Positions 20,587 to 28,748 of a stretch of DNA of 64,000 nt are shown here, piece after piece (positions within the stretch are counted from its first letter, which is position 1; every line of letters begins with the position of its first letter). Origin of the DNA: Zunongwangia sp. HGR-M22 (lineage in GTDB: Bacteria > Bacteroidota > Bacteroidia > Flavobacteriales > Flavobacteriaceae). The position numbers and the translations under genes were made by a program. The stretch lies in contig NZ_CP115159.1 in NCBI RefSeq assembly GCF_027594425.1, positions 3,309,001-3,373,000 on the forward strand, given 5' to 3'. The notes below the pieces were generated by a model. It saw only the letters and a list, made by a program, of their open reading frames with translations, was not told the origin of the DNA and searched no databases.

Positions 20587-21723
20587 TTATTTTTCAGAGT
20601 TCTTATATTCATTTGGTGTCTGACCAGTAACTTTTTTAAAAGCTTTGTAAAAAGTAGTTTTCGAAGTAAACCCAGCTTCTAATCCTATGGCCAACAAACT
20701 GTAGTTTTCATATTCAGAATTTGAAATCATTTCCTTTACAGCTTCAACTCGATATTTATTGATGTAGAAAGCAAAGTTATCACCTGTTACTGTGTTTATA
20801 ATTTGTGAAACATATCCAGCACTTATACCTAGTTTTTGAGCAACTTTTTCTCTATTTAATGTATTATCGGTATAGATGTGATCATCTTTGCAAAGTATTT
20901 CTAGTTTTTGAAAATAAAGATTATCTGCCGTCATAGATTCCCTATCTACTTCTGAATCACTATTTTCTACAAATTCCTGATTGATGTACGAAAGAGCTAA
21001 ATCTTTATTCAGAAAATTATGGATTGCATCTTTGTTTTTGGCTAGTTTGTATTTGTAAATACCTATGTAGGCTGTCCAATGAACTATCAAGGTAGCAGAT
21101 ATCGCTAGTACATTCATAGTATAAGAAATGTCATATTGAAAAAATAAGCCGGCTAAGCAGGTAATAAGCCAAGCAAATAACAATGTGGAAACAATTGTCA
21201 ATAAAGTAATTATCCATTTTTTTTCCTGTGAATTTTCTAAATATCTTATCAGAAAATAAGAGTACAGCGGCAGGAATGGGATAAAAATAATGGCTAAAAT
21301 AAGATGAATCAAACCAAGTATTTCGATTAGATCAATACCGGGCTCAGGAATGGTATAAATCCCTGCAACACGATCAAGATCGTATGCGATATTAAGGACA
21401 GCGGAATAGGCAAATGGAATAAAATACAAATATCCTTTTTGTCTACTTTTCACAGTATCATCAATCCTATTTATTACAAACAGGAATAGGAAAGCAGGTA
21501 TCAGAAATACCCACTCGATGTGCTCAATAAAGCGCAGAATAGGATAGGAAGTAGCTGCTTTTTCGATTTCAAAAACATGATTCAATAAAATAATTGAAAG
21601 TGTAAATATCAAATATGCCAGATATTTATTTGAATTACTATTGAACAAGGAAGACTTTAAAATAACTAAGCCCAGAACAATCCCCTGAAATATTGCAATA
21701 TTTAAAATCGTTGTATAAATCAA
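20587..21723 (-). CDS. AraC-family regulator with an integral-membrane sensor half
   Basis: A 378-aa protein. Residues 1-230 contain about seven hydrophobic segments (for example IAIFQGIVLGLVIL, IEWVFLIPAFLFLFVI, WIITLLTIVSTLLFAWLITCLAGLFF), and residues about 275-378 form an AraC-type double HTH (KVAQKLGISAGYVSQIINTVTG and LLAIGLEAGFTSKTTFYKAFKKVTGQTPNEYKNS). This layout is widespread in Flavobacteriia, where the membrane half presumably senses a small molecule. It probably acts on the barrel gene next to it. It is the last chromosomal gene before the prophage. Confidence 0.88.
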   Translation of the reverse strand: MIYTTILNIAIFQGIVLGLVILKSSLFNSNSNKYLAYLIFTLSIILLNHVFEIEKAATSYPILRFIEHIEWVFLIPAFLFLFVINRIDDTVKSRQKGYLYFIPFAYSAVLNIAYDLDRVAGIYTIPEPGIDLIEILGLIHLILAIIFIPFLPLYSYFLIRYLENSQEKKWIITLLTIVSTLLFAWLITCLAGLFFQYDISYTMNVLAISATLIVHWTAYIGIYKYKLAKNKDAIHNFLNKDLALSYINQEFVENSDSEVDRESMTADNLYFQKLEILCKDDHIYTDNTLNREKVAQKLGISAGYVSQIINTVTGDNFAFYINKYRVEAVKEMISNSEYENYSLLAIGLEAGFTSKTTFYKAFKKVTGQTPNEYKNSEK

Positions 21724-21955
21724 ATTTTAATAGAAAAGTTGTTTTTGAGATTTGTGTGGAAATATCATTCTTTAATAGGTAGCTAATTTAAGTCGAATTG
21801 ACAAAACGAGCATATATTTATACTAATGACTTACTTAGCGGATTAAGAAATGATTAAATCAAATAATCCATTTTTAGATTAAATTTATTCCAGAGATCAA
21901 TTAGAAATCTATATAGATAACTAAAAATCAACAAGATAAAAAGAGCTTTTATTCA
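21724..21955. other. Chromosomal flank left of the prophage
   Basis: AT-rich sequence between the AraC-type gene and the left attachment site. No gene, hairpin or tRNA other than the att remnant is seen. Confidence 0.4.
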
Positions 21956-22006
21956 CGAAGCGGGACTTACACCGGCACGAACGTTACTATTCATTGGATT
22001 TTAAGT
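21956..22006 (-). other. Left attachment site (attL): decayed 3' part of tRNA-Leu
   Basis: These 51 nt match positions 63819-63869 of the intact tRNA-Leu(UAA) gene at 45 of 51 places and in the same orientation. The last 17 nt (21990-22006, including the anticodon-loop segment) are identical and are the likely crossover core. The T-arm part is broken: the loop reads TGTAAGT instead of TTCAAGT and its stem no longer pairs. This is the host tRNA 3' end displaced by integration and freed from selection, so the integration appears old. Confidence 0.85.
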
Positions 22007-22110
22007 ACTATAACCCTGTTTTTAGACCGTAAAATTTATTATTTATCAGCGTTTTACATTTTCATACACTTCTTAAAATTGAAAAATCTAGGTACGAATT
22101 TAGGTTCTTT

Positions 22111-23391
22111 TTAAAACGGCAAATCTTCATAATCCTCATTGTTTTCAATTAATGCATCTAATTCATTTGGAATCTCTATATCAAATTTTTCGAAGGCATC
22201 TTTTAGCTTATCCTCAAAAAAACCATTTCCTCGAATTTTGTTATCTAACTTATCTATTAAGTTGTATGGAGGATAATCTCTCTCGACACTTGCTTTCAAT
22301 GATAACAAGTCATTTCTTTGAATCTCCTGTGTAAATAAATAATGGACTATGAAACTAGACCTATTATTTCCAGTACTAAAATTGCTGAAACCATTTGTTG
22401 GGAATAAATCAGGACGAATCTTCCTGTAGAAATTCAAGTTTTGCAATTCTATAACTTGACTATCCGCAGGAATATGATCATAACACCTTGGAATTATTGT
22501 TTGAAATACTTCATCTATTTGATTTCGTTTTATATGACCATTACGAATAAGCCCTAAAAGAATTCCATAATTATTATATGTCAACCCTCCAAATAATTTA
22601 GAATACCAAAGTTTTCTTACAAACCCTACATCTAAACTAAGCCTGCCTATAATTTCTGGATACTCTTTAATTAGAGATTCTAAATCGGACTCGTTTTTCT
22701 TTAGAAAACCGAGTAGGACATCCTGAATTTCAGGAGTTCCTGATTTAAAAATATTCCCGAAAATCTTCAAGTATTCAGGTATTGGCCACGCCTCCTGAAA
22801 TTGATTTCTTATTTCCGAAAAAAAATGTTCCAGCTCATATTTATTAACGGAATATTCTATCTCACTAATTAATGGATCCATCTTTTCATCCGGCGGTGTA
22901 ATACTCGGATCAAAGAAATTTACAAATTTTCGAAAAAGACTTTCTTTACTTCCATTAACAACTAGTTTAGGTAAATATTCAATTAAAAAGCTCCAAAAAC
23001 TTTCTGTATGGAAATAATCAATACGTTCCTTTTTGAAATGTGCACAATCATTCCTCTTATCTCGCCAGTAATCTAATTCCCTTCTGATTGACGCACTTAT
23101 TGGAAAAATAGGCGGATTGTTAGTTACCAAAGCATCGTATGCTTTTCCATCCCATATTTCTACATCATTCAGTTCCCTTCTCAAAAGTTCCCACCTACCC
23201 TGTTGAAAGCCTGAAGGAATACTTGATTCTAAAATCCTATAGCGTATAACATTTAGAAAACCTAAGTATGAATACAATAGTGATGACCTATAAGCTCCAT
23301 TCTTAAAACACAAAATCGATTCTCCAAATAAGCCTTCTGTATTTTCATTAAAATTCTGAATTTCTAACCACTTCTCAATTTCTAATCTCAT
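22111..23391 (-). CDS. HEPN-motif protein, candidate defence RNase
   Basis: A 426-aa soluble protein, not a family I can name. Residues 113-118 read RNDCAH within WRDKRNDCAHFKKERID, which fits the R-N-x3-H catalytic signature of HEPN RNases, preceded by helices containing GAYRSSLLYSYLGFLNVIR as expected for that all-alpha fold. The remaining 300 residues are helical and charged, perhaps a sensor. It begins directly after the stop codon of the secreted protein upstream on the same strand, so the two are coupled. Lying just inside attL is a typical place for lysogeny-expressed defence cargo. The RNase call rests on the motif alone. Confidence 0.6.
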   Translation of the reverse strand: MRLEIEKWLEIQNFNENTEGLFGESILCFKNGAYRSSLLYSYLGFLNVIRYRILESSIPSGFQQGRWELLRRELNDVEIWDGKAYDALVTNNPPIFPISASIRRELDYWRDKRNDCAHFKKERIDYFHTESFWSFLIEYLPKLVVNGSKESLFRKFVNFFDPSITPPDEKMDPLISEIEYSVNKYELEHFFSEIRNQFQEAWPIPEYLKIFGNIFKSGTPEIQDVLLGFLKKNESDLESLIKEYPEIIGRLSLDVGFVRKLWYSKLFGGLTYNNYGILLGLIRNGHIKRNQIDEVFQTIIPRCYDHIPADSQVIELQNLNFYRKIRPDLFPTNGFSNFSTGNNRSSFIVHYLFTQEIQRNDLLSLKASVERDYPPYNLIDKLDNKIRGNGFFEDKLKDAFEKFDIEIPNELDALIENNEDYEDLPF

Positions 23392-24030
23392 CTACCACTC
23401 ATTTTTACTAGTATTTTTTTCTAAAAATTCATCTATGCTTTGTGCCGTTTCTATTAGAGCCATTGAAACCGGATTAAAAACTTCACGTCTAAGCTTCATT
23501 ACTTTCCTATAATGATTTTCAAAAGCATCGACAGAATCCATAAGCTCTAGAGCAGCAATTCGTTCTTGCTGACTCTCCAAGTCACCAATCATTTTATAAT
23601 AGGCTACGGTAAAATCTTTAATGGGCATATCTTCAGCGGCATAGTAAACCCTCACAAATTCGCCTCCATAGGGTGACCTAAATTGAACGTTATTCATCCA
23701 GATCCTAACCTTATCTTTCTTTTTAAGGCTAATCATAATATTGTATTTGGCGACTCCGCTTAATCGAACATTCCCATAGACTTCGGTCACAGGTTTTTCA
23801 ATAACACCAATAATAAAATCATCTTCTTTCATTTTAATGGTTTCGTCTGGATCGTGGTTCGTTACAAACCATTGCAATAAAGTTTTACGCAGAGCATCCT
23901 GGCTACCTTCAATTTCCTTTTCATGCATAAAATAGACATAGCCATCTTGATCGCCCTTCATTTCAAATTGCGCCACAGAAAATTTTGGTAAAAAAATAAC
24001 AATCGAAAAAATGAGTAAAATTCTGCTCAT
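23392..24030 (-). CDS. Secreted protein with DUF4468-like domain
   Basis: A 212-aa protein with signal peptide MSRILLIFSIVIFLPKFSVAQ. The mature part resembles DUF4468/TBP-like domains of Bacteroidetes (GVIEKPVTEVYGNVRLSGVAKYNIMISLKKKDKVRIWMNNVQF, residues about 70-120), followed by a helical C-terminus. Its stop codon abuts the ATG of the HEPN-motif gene, so they form one transcript. A periplasmic domain linked to a cytoplasmic HEPN candidate is unusual. Role unknown. Confidence 0.65.
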   Translation of the reverse strand: MSRILLIFSIVIFLPKFSVAQFEMKGDQDGYVYFMHEKEIEGSQDALRKTLLQWFVTNHDPDETIKMKEDDFIIGVIEKPVTEVYGNVRLSGVAKYNIMISLKKKDKVRIWMNNVQFRSPYGGEFVRVYYAAEDMPIKDFTVAYYKMIGDLESQQERIAALELMDSVDAFENHYRKVMKLRREVFNPVSMALIETAQSIDEFLEKNTSKNEW

Positions 24031-24241
24031 AGTATTTTGGATTTGGCCCTACTCCTTTAGTATTAATCAACCCTGCTATGAGATTTGAAACAACAGCAAA
24101 GGCTAAAGGCCTATTTGATTTACCTTAAAAACAAAAACATGTACACCAAAAAAGAACAAGAGAAAATTGAAAACCAATTTGAAAGGAGAAACTCTAAATT
24201 TTGGTAACTAAAAGCAACTACTCCCCTCGCGATAAAATACC

Positions 24242-24556
24242 TTAATCTATCTTTGGCAACTCTAAATTAAACCCCGGTGTAGCATTCAACCATAAAACCA
24301 AACCAATTTCAACAGCAAGTACCAGGTTATCTTGATAAAGCTTAATTTCATTTTCCTCCACCCTTTCATTTACTAATGCTCTAGACAACTCTAAAGCTTC
24401 ATCAAAATATTCTTTTGATTCTTCGCTTCTTCGATAATTCACAACGATATCTCTCGCTTGGCGAATAATAAGATCCATCCTATGAAAAGTATAGTCTTTC
24501 ATTTCTTCACGATTCTTATAAAACCGTTCCATAACAATAGTAGGATCCTTCATCAT
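24242..24556 (-). CDS. Small hypothetical protein, last gene of the repressor-linked operon
   Basis: A 104-aa, all-helical, charged protein (ERFYKNREEMKDYTFHRMDLIIRQARDIVVNYRRSEESKEYF) with a Leu-rich hydrophobic patch near its end (LVLAVEIGLVLWLNATPGF). No domain was recognised. It lies 21 bp downstream of the four-helix membrane protein gene on the same strand and probably belongs to that unit. Confidence 0.55.
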   Translation of the reverse strand: MMKDPTIVMERFYKNREEMKDYTFHRMDLIIRQARDIVVNYRRSEESKEYFDEALELSRALVNERVEENEIKLYQDNLVLAVEIGLVLWLNATPGFNLELPKID

Positions 24557-24577
24557 CCAATTTCAGATTAATATAAT

Positions 24578-25072
24578 TCAATTTGTATTTTTCTTCATTT
24601 CATTGTCGAAAAGCTTAAATATTCTCTTTAGTATCATTAAAGCTGTTAGAAAAAAATGACTGCAAAGGAAATAAACAATAAAGGTAAAAACTGTTATCGC
24701 TGTAGAATTTTCAACATTTAAGAGTAACGTAAATAGAATTGTAGCAAATGCTAAAAGTACAGAATACGAAATATTAGCTAAGACTTCCTCGAGAACCTGA
24801 TTTTTAATCTGATTACTATTATCCCTTCTTACAATATCAAAAAGGATCACAATCACATTAAATAAAAGCCCAACTAATACAGTCATTACAGTAATTACGG
24901 TTCCAACAGCATCATCCGAAAAGTAAACATTGAAAAATAGAAGTACTCCACTAAAAATGAGCGGTAAGACTAAAAAAACGAACCAATCCCAAAAATCAGC
25001 TTTCTTTGTATTACTATTAACAAGTGTTTTAAAATGCTTGTGAATAATACCGATAATATTAATTTTATCCAT
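24578..25072 (-). CDS. Four-helix membrane protein of the repressor-linked operon
   Basis: A 164-aa protein with four predicted transmembrane segments (around residues 28-48, 57-79, 98-118 and 124-146) and short charged ends. It overlaps the stop of the 318-aa gene upstream by one base, so translation is coupled. A small four-helix protein next to a 318-aa soluble partner recalls the KwaA/KwaB arrangement of Kiwa, but gene order is reversed and no sequence match was recognised. Likely role: membrane effector or superinfection exclusion; this is inference. Confidence 0.6.
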   Translation of the reverse strand: MDKINIIGIIHKHFKTLVNSNTKKADFWDWFVFLVLPLIFSGVLLFFNVYFSDDAVGTVITVMTVLVGLLFNVIVILFDIVRRDNSNQIKNQVLEEVLANISYSVLLAFATILFTLLLNVENSTAITVFTFIVYFLCSHFFLTALMILKRIFKLFDNEMKKNTN

Positions 25073-26028
25073 TAAAAGACCTCCTTTCTTATATCCTCAA
25101 CAAATTCTTTCGCAATTTCATCAATACTAGTGAAAAGTGGGTGCCCTGTTTCAACATCGAATCTAAGATCCCTACCTATATCCACATACGGTCGTAAAGC
25201 AAAAGATTCTGAAATATCTATTGTTCTATTCTTATCTCCAATCTTTACTCTTATCTTCTTTCGGTGGGAACCATCCATTCCTAGCTCTTTAAAAGCAGGA
25301 GTTTCAAAAAATTTTGTGTTATTATTAGACATAAAATTATCAAACTTAGTCTCTGGAAAAAAGGCATCAGCTGCCTTAATGCGAATTTCCACATTCTTAA
25401 TTTTAGGAATATATAATTGACCATCGACATTATCCATCATTTTATCTACAATATCTGACGGTAGATTATTTCTAGTCAAAATAAATTCTTTAATCTTACC
25501 CTTTTCGAAAGTTTTACGCGCAAGTTCTGTGGAAGTAAAAACCTTATAATCAATTTTTAAATCAAGCTTTTTTGAATCGATAAAGTCTTTAAACCTTAGA
25601 GAGAAAATAGTATTAATACCGTAGATTCCCGTTCTCTGAAGGATTAGAAAAGCTTTTCTACCATTCAATGGAAACCAGATTAAAAAATAGAATGGTTTAA
25701 TCTCTAAATCAGTCTTCTTTTTTTTATAAACCTCTTTTTCAGAAACTTGATCAACTATGGAACTACCTGTACCATATTCACCACTTTGTACCACGCCGCT
25801 AAAAACTCCAGTTTCCCCAGAAATTGTCATTGGCTCCTTCAAAATTTTAAAAGAACGCTGTTGTTCCTCATCAACATTTAATCTATCATTGAATTTCACA
25901 AAATCTTTAAAAAAGGAGATCATAGATTCATTTTCATCTCCGAATGTATTATAAAAACCTAATACGTCTTCAGAGTACTTTTTTCTAATGTTTAACGTAT
26001 AAACCTCTAACTGGAATTTATTTGCCAT
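25072..26028 (-). CDS. Unrecognised 318-aa protein, candidate defence sensor
   Basis: A soluble alpha/beta protein starting MANKFQLEVYTLNIRKKY. The central part (KPFYFLIWFPLNGRKAFLILQRTGIYGINTIF) reads as core beta strands followed by a helix. The C-terminal part has a basic segment, SHRKKIRVKIGDKNRTIDISE, that could bind nucleic acid. No catalytic motif is evident. It lies between a wHTH-membrane protein and a four-helix membrane protein on one strand with 6 bp and -1 bp spacing, which indicates a functional unit. I do not recognise the family. Confidence 0.6.
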   Translation of the reverse strand: MANKFQLEVYTLNIRKKYSEDVLGFYNTFGDENESMISFFKDFVKFNDRLNVDEEQQRSFKILKEPMTISGETGVFSGVVQSGEYGTGSSIVDQVSEKEVYKKKKTDLEIKPFYFLIWFPLNGRKAFLILQRTGIYGINTIFSLRFKDFIDSKKLDLKIDYKVFTSTELARKTFEKGKIKEFILTRNNLPSDIVDKMMDNVDGQLYIPKIKNVEIRIKAADAFFPETKFDNFMSNNNTKFFETPAFKELGMDGSHRKKIRVKIGDKNRTIDISESFALRPYVDIGRDLRFDVETGHPLFTSIDEIAKEFVEDIRKEVF

Positions 26029-26034
26029 TATATA

Positions 26035-26532
26035 CTATTTTAAACTGTCCTTTTTTTGATTGATTAAATTTGGTCTATTTGTCAGCAGAGAGTCAATAAC
26101 TAATTCTAATTCGTTTATTTTCTCTTTCTGCTCATCTATGGTTTTGTCGTCCTTATATGACAACCAGGTAAGTAGCAATGTTAAAAATCCAAACAATATG
26201 TTGAAACCAATACTTATTACCGTTTTTGTAGTTGTCTTTCTTTGTTGGAATATTTGCTCTCTCTTTTGGGATGATAAATAGTCAGAGAAATTTTCATATT
26301 TGTCACCAATTTCTTGCCCTGCATGGTTCAGTGCAAAACTATATTTCGAGTAATTGCTTGCTGTAATAAGTTCACGATCGTACAATTCATCGATGACTGC
26401 ATCGAGTAAAACTCTATCCGTAACATTCCAATTATGTCTAGCCAAACCTATTACTTCAAAGTAAGCACCTGGCTTTTGATAATAGAATGCAAAGACTTTA
26501 TCTAAAAGTATTTCTTTTTCAGATTTTCCCAC
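26035..26532 (-). CDS. Winged-helix-like membrane-anchored protein
   Basis: A 165-aa protein. Residues about 10-70 look like a winged helix (LLDAVIDELYDRELITASNYSKYSFALNHAGQEIG), residues about 103-125 form one transmembrane helix (VISIGFNILFGFLTLLLTWLSY), and the end is a short coiled coil (IDEQKEKINELELVIDSLL). It follows the repressor gene by 51 bp on the same strand and precedes the 318-aa gene by 6 bp. It may tether a sensing complex to the membrane. Confidence 0.6.
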   Translation of the reverse strand: MGKSEKEILLDKVFAFYYQKPGAYFEVIGLARHNWNVTDRVLLDAVIDELYDRELITASNYSKYSFALNHAGQEIGDKYENFSDYLSSQKREQIFQQRKTTTKTVISIGFNILFGFLTLLLTWLSYKDDKTIDEQKEKINELELVIDSLLTNRPNLINQKKDSLK

Positions 26533-26583
26533 TTTTATAATAATGATTCCGCAGGTAAACCTTTGGAATATTAAGTAAATAAC

Positions 26584-27051
26584 TTAGTTCTTAGCCAAAA
26601 AATCACTTAGATTTTTGGTAGCACTAGCAATATCTGCAGCTTTAAGTTCTTCAATAAAACCAAGGATTTTTTGTTGACCCTTAAGGGTTTCGAATACGCC
26701 CTCACTAATAGTCTCAAAATTTTTGATCATTCCCTGGCTAATGGCATGAAGATCTTTTCTAAGCTCTAGATTGCTTATATCGTTTTGCCCCTGGTAGGGT
26801 TTGGGCGGGTTATCTTTTGATTCGTTTTGGGCTTCTGACTTCATCATCTCTCCTTCTCCTGTAAGCAACCACTTCAGACAAATGTCGGAATATTTCTTAC
26901 TGAACTCGATTATTAATTCAGTCCCTGGTTGTGACTGTCTTTTCTCAGTCAATTTAAGATAACCTGTTGATACAGAAAGACTTTTTTCAAACTGTGATTT
27001 ATTCAAACCGTATTTTTTCCGTACTATTTCAAGTCTATCTATAACGCTCAC
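26584..27051 (-). CDS. Phage lysogeny repressor, XRE type
   Basis: A 155-aa protein with an N-terminal HTH (IVRKKYGLNKSQFEKSLSVSTGYLKLTEKRQSQPGTELIIEFSKKY, residues 8-53) followed by WLLTGEGEM, a hallmark of Bacteroidetes phage and mobile-element repressors. It lacks an S24 protease domain, so induction must use another route (for example an antirepressor). It faces the early gene at 27208 across a switch region with several CAGACA-type sites. Accessory genes downstream on the same strand probably ride on its transcript in the lysogen. Confidence 0.82.
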   Translation of the reverse strand: MSVIDRLEIVRKKYGLNKSQFEKSLSVSTGYLKLTEKRQSQPGTELIIEFSKKYSDICLKWLLTGEGEMMKSEAQNESKDNPPKPYQGQNDISNLELRKDLHAISQGMIKNFETISEGVFETLKGQQKILGFIEELKAADIASATKNLSDFLAKN

Positions 27052-27207
27052 AATCAGACAAGTAAAATTAATTTTCAGACAATTGAATTATTTTAGCTTC
27101 AATTGTTTGGTTTTTTCAGACATTTGAATGTATATTTGTTTAAACAAAAACACGAACCAAAACTCAAATATACACAAGTATAACGGTTTTGGCAATAGGA
27201 GAATTAT
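27052..27207. promoter_or_regulatory. Lysis/lysogeny switch region with repeated operators
   Basis: Copies of CAGACA(A/T)TTG-like sites occur at about 27055 (CAGACAAGT), 27076 (CAGACAATTG), 27100 (inverted, CAATTGTTTGG) and 27117 (CAGACATTTG). The middle two form a perfect 9-bp inverted repeat, ACAATTGAA/TTCAATTGT. A canonical early promoter is present on the plus strand: TTTG at 27106-27109, 21 nt, TATATTTG at 27131-27138. The last operator lies between its two boxes, so repressor binding would block it. Confidence 0.75.
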
Positions 27208-27492
27208 ATGATAACGCAAAAACAAAAGATCGAATTGAAAGAAATAATCGGCTCGAAGCATATCCAAAAACTTCAGAATTATTTTATGCAGCGAGGAATT
27301 AAAAACCGTTACCAGGAATCCTATTCACTAGAATACATCAGTCTAATATTTAATGGCAAAGTAACGAATAAGAAGGTAGAAGATGCAATTTTCGATTATG
27401 TGCCTTACATCATGCAAAAGCGAGCTACGGTAAACGAGGAGCGCGCAGATCTTTTAGCAAACGCCAAAAAACAAGCCTCGCATGCGTCGTAA
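27208..27492 (+). CDS. Cro-like early regulator candidate
   Basis: A 94-aa basic protein (KIELKEIIGSKHIQKLQNYFMQRGIKNRYQESYSLEYISLIFNGKVTNKKVEDAIFDY). The arrangement of helices with SLEYISLIFNGKVTNKKVEDAI resembles an HTH, and the position directly across the operator region from the repressor is that of Cro. It overlaps the next gene by 11 nt. The identification rests mainly on position. Confidence 0.6.
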   Translation: MITQKQKIELKEIIGSKHIQKLQNYFMQRGIKNRYQESYSLEYISLIFNGKVTNKKVEDAIFDYVPYIMQKRATVNEERADLLANAKKQASHAS

Positions 27493-28297
27493 GTTTTTTA
27501 AAATAAAAGTGATTCTTAAAGATCGGTTAAGTTATACCGATAGGCTTATGATACTGGCCATTATTGCTTTTATATTTCTTATTGCCATTGCAGCTGCCTT
27601 GATATACGATATAAATAAAAAGCCCGAAGCGGGAACTACGGGCTTTTCACATAAATATTTACGCTTAAATAAATATCAAATGAAAGTCAAATTTACAAAA
27701 CCCAGCGAAAACCCGCAACATTTAATTGCAGGTTTACTACAAAAAGATGATGGGATCGAGTTCTATGGGATCCCACAAAGCAAGAAAGTAGAATGGTTGC
27801 AAAATGGCCATTCGCATAACTTCGATAAGCTGCCGCAAGGTAAGTTTATGATCCTGGCCAATGCTTTTAATAGCAATCACGAAGCCAGGCAGGTTATTAA
27901 TAAATACTTTGGAATTAATCTTCCCTTTAAAAGACGGGTAGAACTGTACACCTACTTTATGTATGGCGGTTTAGATAATAAACCCGATATGATTGGCGAG
28001 GTGTTACAACCTCCAGAAAATTACAGGCATGAAGAGGATTGTATTTCCCTTCAGTTTAAAAAAATCCATCTAAACGGATCTCCTTTAAAGCACAGGGAAA
28101 TTAAAATGCTCGATATGATGCTAAGAGATTATAAAGATACGGCGATTGCCTTTAAAATGGGCATCCAGGTAAGCACCTACAATCAGCACAAAAAAGAACT
28201 TTTTATTAAAACCGGTACGCATAGCAGAACCGCATTAATGATCGCTGCCATAAAGCAACGGGCAACAGGATTTTTTCATAAGGTTAGTTTAGGTTAA
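27482..28297 (+). CDS. Early phage protein with LuxR-like HTH; N-terminal membrane segment and internal hairpin
   Basis: A 271-aa frame. Residues about 20-45 are a transmembrane helix (ILAIIAFIFLIAIAAALIY). The C-terminal part (LKHREIKMLDMMLRDYKDTAIAFKMGIQVSTYNQHKKELFIKTG) is a LuxR-type HTH. A terminator-like hairpin at 27617-27646 lies between the two, and an in-frame ATG at 27680 (MKVKFTKPSENPQ) gives a self-contained 205-aa soluble protein. The gene may therefore encode two products or start at 27680. Likely role: phage transcription regulation. Confidence 0.65.
   Translation: MRRKFFKIKVILKDRLSYTDRLMILAIIAFIFLIAIAAALIYDINKKPEAGTTGFSHKYLRLNKYQMKVKFTKPSENPQHLIAGLLQKDDGIEFYGIPQSKKVEWLQNGHSHNFDKLPQGKFMILANAFNSNHEARQVINKYFGINLPFKRRVELYTYFMYGGLDNKPDMIGEVLQPPENYRHEEDCISLQFKKIHLNGSPLKHREIKMLDMMLRDYKDTAIAFKMGIQVSTYNQHKKELFIKTGTHSRTALMIAAIKQRATGFFHKVSLG
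27617..27646 (+). terminator. Intragenic terminator-like hairpin
   Basis: AAAAGCCCG pairs with CGGGCTTTT across a 12-nt loop, with an A-run before and a short T-run after it. It lies inside the open frame of 27482-28297, just after the membrane-segment codons, and could attenuate early transcription. Confidence 0.55.
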
Positions 28298-28497
28298 TGA
28301 TGAGAAAGGACGTTAGATATTATCGAAGTTTAATGAAACGCTGTGATCTACAGATCAAAGCAGCCATGACGAATGATGATTTTAATGAACAGGAACAGAA
28401 AGATGTGATTGCCTCTTTTAAAAAGCAGAAGAGAGACTATGCTTTGAAACTAGCGTCCTTTTTTAAACCTACGCACAAACTGAAATTCAACAATTAA
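28297..28497 (+). CDS. Small early phage protein
   Basis: A 66-aa basic helical protein (MMRKDVRYYRSLMKRCDLQIKAAMTNDDFNEQEQKDVIASFKKQKRDYALKL). Its start overlaps the preceding stop, so it is part of the early operon. No domain was recognised. Confidence 0.55.
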   Translation: MMRKDVRYYRSLMKRCDLQIKAAMTNDDFNEQEQKDVIASFKKQKRDYALKLASFFKPTHKLKFNN

Positions 28498-28506
28498 TAC
28501 CCAATC

Positions 28507-28737
28507 ATGAACCAATTAACAGCACATAGCATCACTCCCCTGCTCTCGGCCCTACCCGAAGAGCAGCTACGGGTGCTATATGCTGAAATTGGCAAAAAAC
28601 TGGACAAATCTAAAAAGCCGGTTAAACCAAAAAAACAAAAGAAAACAACTCGCGAAAGCATTGCCGAGCAGCTTGGCGAAGAATGGCTGGAAGGCAACGA
28701 GGAAATGATGATCTCGCAAATAATGCATGGATCTTAA
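28507..28737 (+). CDS. Small lysine-rich early phage protein
   Basis: A 76-aa protein with a lysine/proline-rich middle (KKLDKSKKPVKPKKQKKTTRE) between two helical parts; the end (SIAEQLGEEWLEGNEEMM) is acidic. It may bind nucleic acid. It is the last early gene before the structured 300-nt gap. Confidence 0.55.
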   Translation: MNQLTAHSITPLLSALPEEQLRVLYAEIGKKLDKSKKPVKPKKQKKTTRESIAEQLGEEWLEGNEEMMISQIMHGS

Positions 28738-28748
28738 AGCTAAAAAAA

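Noticed and set aside
24139-24207. A 22-codon plus-strand frame starting MYTKKEQEKIENQFERRN
   Set aside because: Too short, no promoter, no neighbour on that strand, and surrounded by minus-strand genes. It could be a gene remnant, but nothing supports expression.
24578-26028. Direct identification of the 318-aa/four-helix pair as Kiwa (KwaA/KwaB)
   Set aside because: Only sizes and the four-helix topology agree. The gene order is reversed and no KwaB sequence feature was recognised, so it is kept as an analogy.
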